In this document: positions 43,876 to 53,191 of the stretch, in pieces | How the letters are laid out: each line of letters begins with the position of its first letter | Numbering within the stretch: position 1 is the first letter of the stretch | Source: Mongoliitalea lutea | GTDB lineage: Bacteria > Bacteroidota > Bacteroidia > Cytophagales > Cyclobacteriaceae | NCBI RefSeq assembly: GCF_014652135.1 | Contig: NZ_BMYF01000012.1 | Span: 48,735 to 112,734 of the forward strand | Direction: 5' to 3' | Length of the DNA stretch: 64,000 nt | Notes under the pieces: generated by a model | Told to the model about the DNA's origin: nothing | Seen by the model: the letters and a program-made list of their open reading frames with translations, nothing else | Databases searched by the model: none | Translations under genes and position numbers: made by a program

Positions 43876-46476
43876 ATGCATTTGAATAAATTATTACTCT
43901 CCTTGCTATTTTTGATTGCTTTCAGTTTGCTGACCCCTCAAGCACTGCAAGCTCAGTCCATGAATGACATTGCTAATATCAAAGTGGATGAATTATCAGA
44001 TGATCAGTTGCAGGAACTTATCCGCAGGGCATCTGAGGCAGGCCTTTCAGAAGCTCAATTACTTCAAATGGCCAGACTTCGGGGTGTACCAGTAGCTGAA
44101 TTGGATAAATTACGTAAGCGCTTAGAGCAGTTAGATGGCGCTGGTTCTGTGAGAACAGGTGCATCAGCATCCAAAAGAGACCCACGTAGACAAATGGATT
44201 TTAATGAAATCTCGCAAGGTCTATTCAGGTTTCAAGAAGATATCGACGGGTTGACAGCGGAGTCGGTTTCATCGCCTATTTTCGGAATGGATCTGTTTTA
44301 CAATCGAAACCGCAAATTGACTTTTGAGCCGAATATCAATCTACCTACACCAAAATCCTATATTTTGGGTCCAGGAGATATGATTTACGTAGATATTTAT
44401 GGGCAATCAGAGCAGTATTACGAAGCTACTGTAAATCCGGATGGCTTTGTTTTGTTGGATAATATAGGCCCTATCAGTGTTTCGGGAAAATCTATTGAAG
44501 AAGCTACGGGTATTATCAGAAATAGGGTAGCTAATTTTTATACGGGTTTACGAGGAAGTAACCCCAATACTTTTCTACAAATCACGCTTGGAAATGTCCG
44601 TACCATCAAGGTTCATTTGGTTGGGGAGTTGCGGTTGCCGGGTACATTCACCCTCAGCGCATTTTCTTCAGTTTTCAATGCCTTATATGCTGCGGGTGGC
44701 CCCAGCGAAAATGGCACGTTCCGAAATATCAAGGTGATGCGGAATGGGAAGCTAGTTGCTGGGATTGATATTTATGAGTTTTTGGTGAATGGCAAAGCAA
44801 ACCTTGATTTTCAGTTACAAGATCAGGATGTGGTCTTGGTTGAGCCATTTTTAGCTAGAGTCCAGGTCAAAGGTGAGGTTAAGCGACCAAAGATTTTTGA
44901 AATCAAGGATGGAGAGACTTTTGAGGATGTGTTGAGGTTTGCCGGTGGGTTTACAGATGAAGCGTATAAAGACAGAATAGCTGTCAGCAGAATTTCAGAA
45001 AAAGAGCGTGCCGTATCTGATATATTTTCGAATCAACTGAGCATGTTCATAGCCAAAGGTGGTGATGAATATGAAGTGGGAAGAATACTGGCAAGGTACC
45101 AAAACCGGGTGCAAATCAAAGGTGCTGTATTTAGAGAAGGTAATTTTGCTCTTCAGGAAGGTATGACCTTGAAGCAACTGATTAGCTTGGCTGACGGACT
45201 GAGAGGTGATGCTTTTATAGGCAGGGCAAGTATTTTGCGGACATTTGATGACTTGAGTACAGAAGTATTGACTGTAGACCTGCAAGGTGTCATGGCTGGA
45301 ACTGCTCCCGATATCCAATTGAAAAGAGAGGATGTAGTCAGAATTTCCTCTGTTTATGATTTGCAGGATGAGTTTTATGTGCAGATCAATGGGGAGGTAA
45401 AAACCCCCGGAACTTATCCCTACTCCAAGCACATGAGTGTGGAAGAATTGATATTGATGGCCGGTGGTCTACGAGAAGCTGCAAATTTGAATGCGGTAGA
45501 AATTGCCCGTCGATCAGAGCAAACTGGCTCAGGTACTTTTGCTGACCTCATACAGGTTCAAGTTTCACCTAATCTTTCGATAGCTCCTGATGGTGAAATG
45601 TTAAAGCCATTTGATCGGGTGATTGTCAGAAGAAAGCCTAATTTTAATTTGGATAAGGTTGTACAAGTAGAAGGTCAGGTAAATTCACCGGGATACTTTG
45701 CAGTACAGTCAGCTGAAGAGCGTATCTCAGATTTGGTGAGAAGAGCGGGAGGCTTAACGCCCTTTGCTTATGCTAAGGGAGCTACTTTGATCCGTCGAAC
45801 GGAGTTTTTTGAAACAGAGTCCGAGCAAATTCGAAGGAACCGTAATCTACAGGATTTACAAGACCGCTTGCTTGCAGACCCTAACAATACTGAGGCGCAG
45901 GAATTATTGATAGATCGTCTATTTAGAGATTTGGGCAATAGACCTGTGGACTTGACAGAGGGCAGTAGAGCAGCGGAATCTAAGCGTGAATCCATCACGT
46001 CGATTACAGAAACCAAAGCGGATATTGCGCCTATCCGAATTAGACAAACGGAAGCTGTGGCAATTGATTTGGCTGCAATTATGCGTAATCCCTATTCGGA
46101 TGTGGATTTGATTTTGGAGGAAGGAGATATTTTGTCTATTCCGAAGCAATTGCAAACGGTACGAATGCGAGGGGATGTGGTATATCCTGCCACTGTCAGA
46201 TATCAAAGTGATCGTGGAGCAAGTTATTATATTAACAGAGCTGGAGGCTTTGATATTAGAGCCAATAGAAAACGAACCTATGTGGTATATGCCAATGGTG
46301 AAGTGGCCCGAACCAAGAATTTCTTGGGTATCCGAGCATATCCACAGGTGCGTCCAGGAGCCGAAATTATCGTGCCGACCAAAGGACCACGCGTACCTGT
46401 AAGGCCGGGTGAATTGGTAGGTATCGCCACAGGTTTGGCTACATTAGTCTTGGTTGTCACTCAAATCAATCCATGA
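43876..46476 (+). CDS. Polysaccharide export outer-membrane protein (Wza-like, SLBB domains)
   Basis: An 866-residue protein with a signal peptide (to TPQALQAQS) that exports polysaccharide across the outer membrane. After a Gln/Leu-rich helical segment come the poly-export domain (SYILGPGDMIYVDIYGQSEQYYEATVNPDGFVLLDNIGPISVSG) and several SLBB repeats (IKVHLVGELRLPGTFTLSAFSSVFNALYAAGGPSENG; VQVKGEVKRPKIFEI; VQINGEVKTPGTYPYSKHMSVEELILMAGGL; VQVEGQVNSPGYFAV). A C-terminal hydrophobic helix (ELVGIATGLATLVLVVTQI) may span the outer membrane. It starts the main rightward export operon after a 190-bp space with no other gene. Confidence 0.92.
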   Translation: MHLNKLLLSLLFLIAFSLLTPQALQAQSMNDIANIKVDELSDDQLQELIRRASEAGLSEAQLLQMARLRGVPVAELDKLRKRLEQLDGAGSVRTGASASKRDPRRQMDFNEISQGLFRFQEDIDGLTAESVSSPIFGMDLFYNRNRKLTFEPNINLPTPKSYILGPGDMIYVDIYGQSEQYYEATVNPDGFVLLDNIGPISVSGKSIEEATGIIRNRVANFYTGLRGSNPNTFLQITLGNVRTIKVHLVGELRLPGTFTLSAFSSVFNALYAAGGPSENGTFRNIKVMRNGKLVAGIDIYEFLVNGKANLDFQLQDQDVVLVEPFLARVQVKGEVKRPKIFEIKDGETFEDVLRFAGGFTDEAYKDRIAVSRISEKERAVSDIFSNQLSMFIAKGGDEYEVGRILARYQNRVQIKGAVFREGNFALQEGMTLKQLISLADGLRGDAFIGRASILRTFDDLSTEVLTVDLQGVMAGTAPDIQLKREDVVRISSVYDLQDEFYVQINGEVKTPGTYPYSKHMSVEELILMAGGLREAANLNAVEIARRSEQTGSGTFADLIQVQVSPNLSIAPDGEMLKPFDRVIVRRKPNFNLDKVVQVEGQVNSPGYFAVQSAEERISDLVRRAGGLTPFAYAKGATLIRRTEFFETESEQIRRNRNLQDLQDRLLADPNNTEAQELLIDRLFRDLGNRPVDLTEGSRAAESKRESITSITETKADIAPIRIRQTEAVAIDLAAIMRNPYSDVDLILEEGDILSIPKQLQTVRMRGDVVYPATVRYQSDRGASYYINRAGGFDIRANRKRTYVVYANGEVARTKNFLGIRAYPQVRPGAEIIVPTKGPRVPVRPGELVGIATGLATLVLVVTQINP

Positions 46477-46477
46477 T

Positions 46478-47545
46478 ATGGCGAGCAATAATCATTTTGT
46501 AGACGATAAAATTACCTTTCGGGAATTGATCCTACGCTTCCAGTTTTGGATTGCTTATTTTATCAGTCAATGGAAACTGTTGATTTTAGCTGGAATTATT
46601 GGAGCTTCTTTAGGAGCTGTTGCTTCTATGATCAAAAAACCTGTCTTTCATGCGAGTACCTCCTTTGTTTTGGAAGAGTCTGATGTATCAGGCCTTGGGC
46701 AGATGTCTGGTCTTGCTTCCTTAGTTGGGGTAAATCTTGGTTCCTTAGGGGGTTCTTCTGGCCTGTTTCAGGGAGATAACATCATGGAGCTATATAAGTC
46801 GGATAATATGCTTGGTAAGACGCTACTCAGTCCTTTTGATGAGGAGCACTTACTCATTGATCGGTTTATTGACTTCAATGAATTGGTACCCAAGTGGAAA
46901 AAGAAAGTTGACCTTACCCAGTTGGATTTTCGAATTCCAAGAGAGTCTTTTTCTATTCAGCAGGATTCTGTGGTGAAGGTGATTTCCAAGATGATTCGCG
47001 ACAGGCAGTTATCTGTAGAAAAACCCAACCGGAAACTTACTATTATCCAGGTGAATGTTTCCTCCAAGGACGAAAAGTTTGCTAAGGTATTCAATGAGCG
47101 CTTGGTTGAAAATGTTAATAGTTTCTACTTTGAAACCAAAACCAAAAAAACAGCTGAAAACCTTCAAATCCTCCAAGTTCAGGCGGATTCTGTTCGCAAA
47201 ATATTAGATGATAACTTGGTTCAATATGCCTCTTTCTCTGACCGTGTTCCCAATGCTAATCCCCTGATGCAGGCTGGAACTGTGGAGGGTAGGAAAAGGC
47301 AAATTGATATACAGGCTACTTCCGCCATCTATGCAGAAGTGGTGAAGAATCTTGAGATTGCAAAAGTTAATCACCGGAATAACTCCCCTTTGATCCAATT
47401 GGTAGATGAAGCCCGCTATCCGATTCCGCGTTCGGAGTTGAAAATGAGTAAGGGAATTGTGTTTGGGGGCCTGATTGCCGTATTTCTGGTCTTCATTTTG
47501 CTTTATGTGCGTAAAATCTATGAATTGCATATGCAGCATGGATGA
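46478..47545 (+). CDS. Wzz-like polysaccharide chain-length regulator
   Basis: A 355-residue inner-membrane polysaccharide co-polymerase. TM1 is WKLLILAGIIGASLGAVASMI and TM2 is GIVFGGLIAVFLVFILLYV near the C-terminus, flanking a long periplasmic coiled-coil region (KKTAENLQILQVQADSVRKIL). There is no fused tyrosine kinase domain. It starts 1 nt after the export gene's stop; a frame-open start 8 codons upstream would overlap it. It works with the polymerase and the export protein. Confidence 0.88.
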   Translation: MASNNHFVDDKITFRELILRFQFWIAYFISQWKLLILAGIIGASLGAVASMIKKPVFHASTSFVLEESDVSGLGQMSGLASLVGVNLGSLGGSSGLFQGDNIMELYKSDNMLGKTLLSPFDEEHLLIDRFIDFNELVPKWKKKVDLTQLDFRIPRESFSIQQDSVVKVISKMIRDRQLSVEKPNRKLTIIQVNVSSKDEKFAKVFNERLVENVNSFYFETKTKKTAENLQILQVQADSVRKILDDNLVQYASFSDRVPNANPLMQAGTVEGRKRQIDIQATSAIYAEVVKNLEIAKVNHRNNSPLIQLVDEARYPIPRSELKMSKGIVFGGLIAVFLVFILLYVRKIYELHMQHG

Positions 47546-47563
47546 ACCCGATAACGAATAAGC

Positions 47564-48880
47564 ATGCTGGAGAAACTCTCTTCTTTTCCCGTAGGGTCAT
47601 ATATCCGCAATAAATCCATTCAGAATTTTATTTTTCTGGTGATGATTCAAGCATCCAACATGTTGATATCCATCATGTCTATGCCTTTATTGCTTCGTTC
47701 GATTGGTGTAGATCAGTTTGGTTTGGTGAACTTGGCTTTATCAGTCATCATTTTTACCAATATTATCGTGGGCTTTGGATTCAATATCAGTGCCCCACGA
47801 GAAGTGGCAATTTTTCAGGACCAAACAAAAAAATTATCGAGCATAGCCTCTCAGATACTGTTTACTCGATTGGCCCTAGCTGCTGTTACAGCTCTCTCCT
47901 TATGGATTGCTGCTTATGCGTTCAATTTTTTTAAGGACTACAAAGAAATCCTCATGTTTTCTACGGTATTGTTATTCTCAGAGGCAATATTGCCTTTATG
48001 GTTTTTTCAGGGAATGGAGAAAATGAAGTTGATATCCGTTACCAATATTTTTAGCAAGCTGCTTTTCTTATTTGGGATTGTGGTATTTATACAAGCGCCA
48101 GAACATGCCAAATGGGTGAATTTTATCTTAGGTTCCTCAGCTCTGCTACTAAATGTGTTTCTATTGTTTTACATGCGCTATGCTATGGATATCCACTTTT
48201 TTTGGCCTAGAGTAAAAGCGATATGGGAATCTCTTAGAGATAATGTCTACCTATTTTTATCCAATATTGCGGGTCATATTTCTGTCAACGGAGGCTTGAT
48301 TATTCTGAGTTTCTTTGGCAATGAGACCACCTTAGGGATGTTTAGCTTGGCTGAGAAGATTACTATGGTGCTGAGGTTATTGCCAACATTAATAATACAG
48401 GCAGTTTATCCCAATGCTTCAAGGCTGTTTCAAGCAGATCAGGAAGCATTTATCAAATTTGTGTCTAAAACCTATGTTATTGGTATAGGCTTGGCATTGA
48501 TGGTTTCTACACTGACGTTTTTCTCTGCTGGATTCATTGTAGAGTTATTGGCCAAAAATCGTCTGGAAGAGTCTATTAATTATCTTAAAATTTTATCATT
48601 TATACCCTTTCTTGCATCATTAAATATAATTAATGGAGTTATTCTTTTTGTAGCCAATCAAAAGGAGTTGTTATTCAAAGCATCATGGTTAATGTGTGCA
48701 TACATGATAGTTGTTGCATCTCTTTTAACTGCAAAGTATGGTGGTATTGGCCTTTGTTACGCCTTACTATCTTCGGAAATTATTATTTTTATCGTTTATT
48801 CCTACCTTATTTATTCTCGTAATCAATCTTTAGTACATGCCTTTGCTCAACGAATCTTCCGTCGCGATCATCATTCTTAA
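47564..48880 (+). CDS. Wzx-type polysaccharide flippase
   Basis: A 438-residue integral-membrane protein with about 12 hydrophobic helices of the MATE/MOP superfamily (oligosaccharide flippase). Landmarks: IQASNMLISIMSMPLLLRSIGVDQFGLVNLALSVI and LADLP-like loops replaced by VGFGFNISAPREVAIFQ, plus GGLIILSFFGNETTLGMFSLAEKI. It moves undecaprenyl-linked repeat units to the periplasm. The 3' end overlaps the next glycosyltransferase by 44 nt. Confidence 0.9.
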   Translation: MLEKLSSFPVGSYIRNKSIQNFIFLVMIQASNMLISIMSMPLLLRSIGVDQFGLVNLALSVIIFTNIIVGFGFNISAPREVAIFQDQTKKLSSIASQILFTRLALAAVTALSLWIAAYAFNFFKDYKEILMFSTVLLFSEAILPLWFFQGMEKMKLISVTNIFSKLLFLFGIVVFIQAPEHAKWVNFILGSSALLLNVFLLFYMRYAMDIHFFWPRVKAIWESLRDNVYLFLSNIAGHISVNGGLIILSFFGNETTLGMFSLAEKITMVLRLLPTLIIQAVYPNASRLFQADQEAFIKFVSKTYVIGIGLALMVSTLTFFSAGFIVELLAKNRLEESINYLKILSFIPFLASLNIINGVILFVANQKELLFKASWLMCAYMIVVASLLTAKYGGIGLCYALLSSEIIIFIVYSYLIYSRNQSLVHAFAQRIFRRDHHS

Positions 48881-49775
48881 TTGGAATGGCTATGAGCATT
48901 CACGGAACTGTTTGGATTCCCTGGCAAAGCTCAATTATTCCAATTTCCAGGTTTTACTTGTGGATAATGCATCCGAGGACAATTCTGGTGTACGTCTAAA
49001 AGAGGAGTTTCCCTCGGTTATTTTCCTCCAAAATGAACAAAACCTAGGTTTTACTGGGGGCAATAATGTGGGAATTGATTACGCACTTGCAAAAGGTTTT
49101 GACTATGTCATGCTATTGAATAACGATACTCTTGTGGAAGCTGATTTTCTTCAACATTTAGTAGCTAAAGCCTACAATGACGCACCCATAGGAATGGTAC
49201 AACCCTTGATCCTACTGATGGAAGATCCTAAAAAAATCTGGAGCGCAGGAGGTAACTTTCAAAAATGGCTGGGAGTTTCCAATACGCTAGGGGATAGAAA
49301 ACCTTTGGAATCCTTTCCATTTTCATCTGCTCCTTTGGATTGGGCAACCGGATGCTGCATCTTACTACCTAGCCAAGTAATTCGTGAAGTTGGAACATTG
49401 CAAGCTTCATTTTTTGCATATTTTGAAGATGTGGATTGGTCTTTAAGAGTCCGAAAGGCAGGTTTTCAAATATTATTAGCGCAGGATAGCATCATTTATC
49501 ATGAGGGCAATGCCTCTTCCAAGAAAAAAAGTAAAGAAGGGACACTCAGCCCAACAGTATTTTACCTACATGCGAGAAACCAATTGTTTTTGCTTCGAAG
49601 ACATTTAAACTTTCCTGCGCTTCCTTTGGCTTTTGTCTATCATGTGACTAAGTATTTTGGTTGGATAGCTTATTTTTGTCTTCGAGGTAGATTCCAAAAG
49701 GCCAAATCAGTGATTCGAGGAATGAGAGATGGCTTGCTATTGGATCATCGTATTAATAAGCCGTTATGTCCTTGA
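48837..49775 (+). CDS. Glycosyltransferase family 2
   Basis: A 312-residue inverting GT-A enzyme. SSVAIIILNWNGYEHSRNCLDSL and VLLVDNASEDNSGVRL bind the nucleotide sugar, followed by GFTGGNNVGI, the DXD-like MLLNNDTLVEADFL and the acceptor-side FFAYFEDVDWSLRVRKAGF. The sequence resembles rhamnosyltransferase-like members. There is a C-terminal membrane-associated stretch. Overlaps with the flippase (5') and the polymerase (10 nt, 3') indicate one operon. Confidence 0.9.
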   Translation: MPLLNESSVAIIILNWNGYEHSRNCLDSLAKLNYSNFQVLLVDNASEDNSGVRLKEEFPSVIFLQNEQNLGFTGGNNVGIDYALAKGFDYVMLLNNDTLVEADFLQHLVAKAYNDAPIGMVQPLILLMEDPKKIWSAGGNFQKWLGVSNTLGDRKPLESFPFSSAPLDWATGCCILLPSQVIREVGTLQASFFAYFEDVDWSLRVRKAGFQILLAQDSIIYHEGNASSKKKSKEGTLSPTVFYLHARNQLFLLRRHLNFPALPLAFVYHVTKYFGWIAYFCLRGRFQKAKSVIRGMRDGLLLDHRINKPLCP

Positions 49776-51163
49776 TCGTTTTTCTTCTGATCGCTGTGTT
49801 AACCGTCATCCTCACTACTTGGGTGATGCGAAAGATCGTATTGGAGGGAAAATATGAATATGCCATATTTTTTGTGTTATACTATTTACCTTTTTATGTA
49901 ACGGGTTTGGGGCTTGTGTATATGCCTACGAGATCTGTATTGATTGTAAATGTTTTTCAGTATCTGAAGGAATTGGTGCTGTTTACAGCAGTGCTAAGCT
50001 TTGTTTTTTATCAAAAAAGTCTCTTTCAGTATCCTTTTCGTCTGCACAAAGTGGATATCCTGTTTTTAGCTTTTATTGGTATGGGATTCTTGTACATGCT
50101 TTTACCACTCGGTGAAGCCGATCCTGTCAGCAAGGCGGTGTATTTTAAAAACATGCTCATGCCTGCTTTGGTGTATTTTTTGGCGAGAAATACGGAATTT
50201 GACAAAAGCGATACAAACGATTTGTTCAGAGGTATTTTTACTATAGCAATACTCGCCTTTTTGGTAAATGTGGGTGAAAAGCTAGCCGCTACACACTTAC
50301 AATCCCATACAGGTTTTGCTTTATATTTTTCAGAGGTCCGAGAAATGGAACCTTCTGGAAATTACGGATTGGCATGGACTTTTGAAACCCAATCGACCGG
50401 TAGACGCTTTGCATCATTTTTTGCAGATCCTTTAGAATTGGCAAGTTCAGTTTTATTGGGCTTTTCGGCAGGATTGATTTGGTATTTGACAAGTAAGCGG
50501 GAAGATTGGACATTGTATGGGATTGTGATGGGAGCGTCGTTTGCTAGCTTATTGTTTTCAGCATCAAGGGCTGCTTTTGCTTCCTTTTTTGTGATGATTT
50601 TCTTTATAGCCGTGATTTTCCGCTTGTACCGCCTGATCTTGGTTGGTGCTTTTTTGTTCTTCGCCTTTGTGGGATTTGTTCTTTTTTTCGCAACTGAGGA
50701 TTTTTACTTTTTTGTCGTCGATACGATTACCTTCGAAAACACTTCTTCGGTTGGGCACTTGGTAGAGTGGTTGTTGGCCCTAGAGTCCATGGTAGCCAAT
50801 CCTTTGGGCGTTGGCTTAGCCATGAGTGGTAATGTGGGGGTTGTCGATGAGGAGTTTCGGGTCGGTGGAGAAAATCAATACCTAATTTATGGTGTTCAAT
50901 TAGGGTGGATTGGGATGTTTTTATACATCTTGATTTTGGCTTATGGTATCAAAACATGCATTCAGGTATTTCGACAGTCCGATAATATTATGACAGCTCG
51001 AATTGCCTTTGTTGGTGCCGCGGTGAAAGTAGGCCTTTTGCTACCTTTGTTTACGGCCAATGCCGAGCTGTATAGCTATGTAGCATGGATGTCTTGGTGG
51101 ATGGTTGGTTATTCTGTCAATGCATTTCAACGAATTCGCTACCCAAAAGCCGTGGCTGCATGA
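49766..51163 (+). CDS. Wzy / O-antigen ligase-like polymerase
   Basis: A 465-residue polytopic protein with about 11-12 helices. The predicted large periplasmic loop lies between the ASRAAFASFFVMIFFIAV and IYGVQLGWIGMFLYILILAY helices and includes EDFYFFVVDTITFENTSSVGHLVEWLLALESMVANPLGVGL, the position and character expected for O-antigen polymerases or ligases. It likely joins repeat units in the periplasm. Its stop overlaps the next start (ATGA). Confidence 0.82.
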   Translation: MSLIVFLLIAVLTVILTTWVMRKIVLEGKYEYAIFFVLYYLPFYVTGLGLVYMPTRSVLIVNVFQYLKELVLFTAVLSFVFYQKSLFQYPFRLHKVDILFLAFIGMGFLYMLLPLGEADPVSKAVYFKNMLMPALVYFLARNTEFDKSDTNDLFRGIFTIAILAFLVNVGEKLAATHLQSHTGFALYFSEVREMEPSGNYGLAWTFETQSTGRRFASFFADPLELASSVLLGFSAGLIWYLTSKREDWTLYGIVMGASFASLLFSASRAAFASFFVMIFFIAVIFRLYRLILVGAFLFFAFVGFVLFFATEDFYFFVVDTITFENTSSVGHLVEWLLALESMVANPLGVGLAMSGNVGVVDEEFRVGGENQYLIYGVQLGWIGMFLYILILAYGIKTCIQVFRQSDNIMTARIAFVGAAVKVGLLLPLFTANAELYSYVAWMSWWMVGYSVNAFQRIRYPKAVAA

Positions 51164-52281
51164 AAAAAAAGGTGTATGTGGATTTATTTTATTTGAATAC
51201 GGCATTGACCGGAATCAAAACCTATATGCTGGAATTTGTAGCCTCTGTCAATACTTATCCACATCCAGATATTGAGTATATTTTTTCGCATGATCCTGAC
51301 CAACAGTCTCAACATGATTTTTTTCGGGGAAAGCAGCCCAAGTGGATAACATTGTATTATCACTTGTACTACTTTATATGGAAGCAGTTCCTATTGCCTT
51401 GGAAAGCTTGGACCTCAGGTGCTGAAAGCATCATCAATTTTGATTTTGTTGGACCTGCTTTGACAGGTAAGAAAAACTTTACGGTTATACACGATGCATT
51501 TTTTTGGCAAATGCCTCAAAATTACAGCCCTTGGTGGAGGAAGTACTTTATCCACATGATTTATGCAGGATTGAAAAAAGAAGATGTGGTTATCACAACC
51601 TCAGAAGTTGCCAAAAATGCTATTCAAACACATACGTTGATCGGTCAAATACCACATGTGATCTATCAATGTCCTAATTTATATGAAGGCGAGGGTGATA
51701 AAAATATTCTATCCCAGCTTGGTTTGGAGAAAAATGGGTACTTTTTCCATTTAGGCAGTTTTGATAAGCGTAAAAATCTTCCGCTACTAATTTATGCATT
51801 TGCGCAATTCTTAAGAGATAATTCTTCTGAAACAAAATTAGTATTAGCAGGTGAGCGAGGATTGGGAAAAACCGTCGATGATTGGGAAACTGTGCAAGAA
51901 ACTATTCGTGAACAGGGGTTAGAAAATAAGGTGATTTTGCCTGGATTTATTTCCGATGCTGCTGCAAAGACACTTTATGAGTATGCCTTAGCTTATGTGT
52001 TTCCCTCTCAAAATGAAGGGTTTGGTATTCCGGTGATAGAGTCTATGCGCTTACATACACCGGTTCTAATTTCTTCACAGGAAGCACTTGTCGAAATCGC
52101 CGGCGGAGCTGCCTTGATACATCAAACAGGAAATGCTGTGGATTTAAAAGAAAAAATGGAATCTTTGCATTGCAACCCTGAACTACGGAAGCAATTGATT
52201 GAGCTAGGAAAGATCCGAAAAGAGGTCTTCAGCCGAAAAGCTTTTGCAGATGCTTATTATCGATTGATACTAACCAACTAA
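51160..52281 (+). CDS. Glycosyltransferase family 4
   Basis: A 373-residue GT-B enzyme beginning MKKKVYVDLFYLNTALTGIKTYMLEF; a start 25 codons upstream would run inside the polymerase. The C-terminal half has YFFHLGSFDKRKNLPLLIYAF, KVILPGFISDAAAKTLYEYALAYVFPSQNEGFGIPVIESM with the E-x7-E catalytic/donor motif. It is cytoplasmic and adds a sugar to the lipid-linked repeat. It is coupled to the polymerase gene. Two DnaA-box-like motifs lie in its 5' third. Confidence 0.9.
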   Translation: MKKKVYVDLFYLNTALTGIKTYMLEFVASVNTYPHPDIEYIFSHDPDQQSQHDFFRGKQPKWITLYYHLYYFIWKQFLLPWKAWTSGAESIINFDFVGPALTGKKNFTVIHDAFFWQMPQNYSPWWRKYFIHMIYAGLKKEDVVITTSEVAKNAIQTHTLIGQIPHVIYQCPNLYEGEGDKNILSQLGLEKNGYFFHLGSFDKRKNLPLLIYAFAQFLRDNSSETKLVLAGERGLGKTVDDWETVQETIREQGLENKVILPGFISDAAAKTLYEYALAYVFPSQNEGFGIPVIESMRLHTPVLISSQEALVEIAGGAALIHQTGNAVDLKEKMESLHCNPELRKQLIELGKIRKEVFSRKAFADAYYRLILTN

Positions 52282-52285
52282 TGCT

Positions 52286-53191
52286 ATGAGGCAGCAGCAT
52301 TGCCCCAATTGTACAACAAAACCCATTAACGACCCAAAGCATTTGGCTAAGGTTCATTGCCATACCTGTGGGATTGAATGGACCTATCTTTCCGATGATA
52401 TTCAAGCAGAAGTGCTTTACGAAGATGAGGTTTATGCAGTTGTGGATAACCGTAAATCTGTCTTTGAACGTATTATTTTTTCAGAAGCCGGCAAAGTTAT
52501 CCACACAGTTCAACAGCTGCTGCGACTTTCCGGCAAGTTATCAGTCTTGGATTTTGGGTGTGGAAAAGGTCAGTTTTTGGCCCAAGCAAAAGCACATGGT
52601 TGGCTTACTTTGGGTATTGAAACCGCTCAAGCACGTGCTAATTTTGCGACAGAAAAATATGGTTTAGCAATTATCAACGAATATTACAAGCAAGGGAAGG
52701 TTTTAGATGGGTCCTATCAGGTTATCACACTGCTGCATGTCTTAGAGCACTTACCTGAGCCAATAAAGCTATTGAGTGAATTGATCAACTCTAATCTTGC
52801 GCAGGATGGAATTCTTGTTATCGAAGTTCCCAATGCTGCAAGTTGGCAGGCCCAACTTGCAGGAGATTGCTGGATGCATTGGGATATACCTAAGCACTTG
52901 ACTCATTGGAATGAAAAGAGTTTGACAGATGCACTTCAAAAGATTGGATTGGTTCCCTTAAAGACCCAATATTACTCAGTGCACTTGGGGGTTTTGGGGA
53001 TGCTGCGTGCACTTATGGGGAAATTGGGCTATCGTGGCAATATTATCGTTGATTTGAAAGGAAAGAAAAAGCTTGGCACGCTGGTGATGGTAGCCGCATT
53101 ATTGCCTGTTGCATGGATCTGGGAGTTATTGGCAGTTGGAGCAAAGCAAGGTGGAGTTTTGAGGATGTATTTGAAGAAGGAGCATGGATAA
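52286..53191 (+). CDS. Zinc-ribbon class I SAM methyltransferase
   Basis: A 301-residue protein. The N-terminal zinc ribbon is formed by Cys6/Cys9 and Cys25/Cys28. The methyltransferase motif I is VLDFGCGKGQFLAQAKAHGW, motif II LGIETAQARANFA, and the post-catalytic segment is VITLLHVLEHLPEPIKLL. A hydrophobic segment near the C-terminus (LGTLVMVAALLPVAWIWELL) suggests membrane association. It probably methylates a sugar of the polysaccharide. It overlaps the next gene by 8 nt. Confidence 0.87.
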   Translation: MRQQHCPNCTTKPINDPKHLAKVHCHTCGIEWTYLSDDIQAEVLYEDEVYAVVDNRKSVFERIIFSEAGKVIHTVQQLLRLSGKLSVLDFGCGKGQFLAQAKAHGWLTLGIETAQARANFATEKYGLAIINEYYKQGKVLDGSYQVITLLHVLEHLPEPIKLLSELINSNLAQDGILVIEVPNAASWQAQLAGDCWMHWDIPKHLTHWNEKSLTDALQKIGLVPLKTQYYSVHLGVLGMLRALMGKLGYRGNIIVDLKGKKKLGTLVMVAALLPVAWIWELLAVGAKQGGVLRMYLKKEHG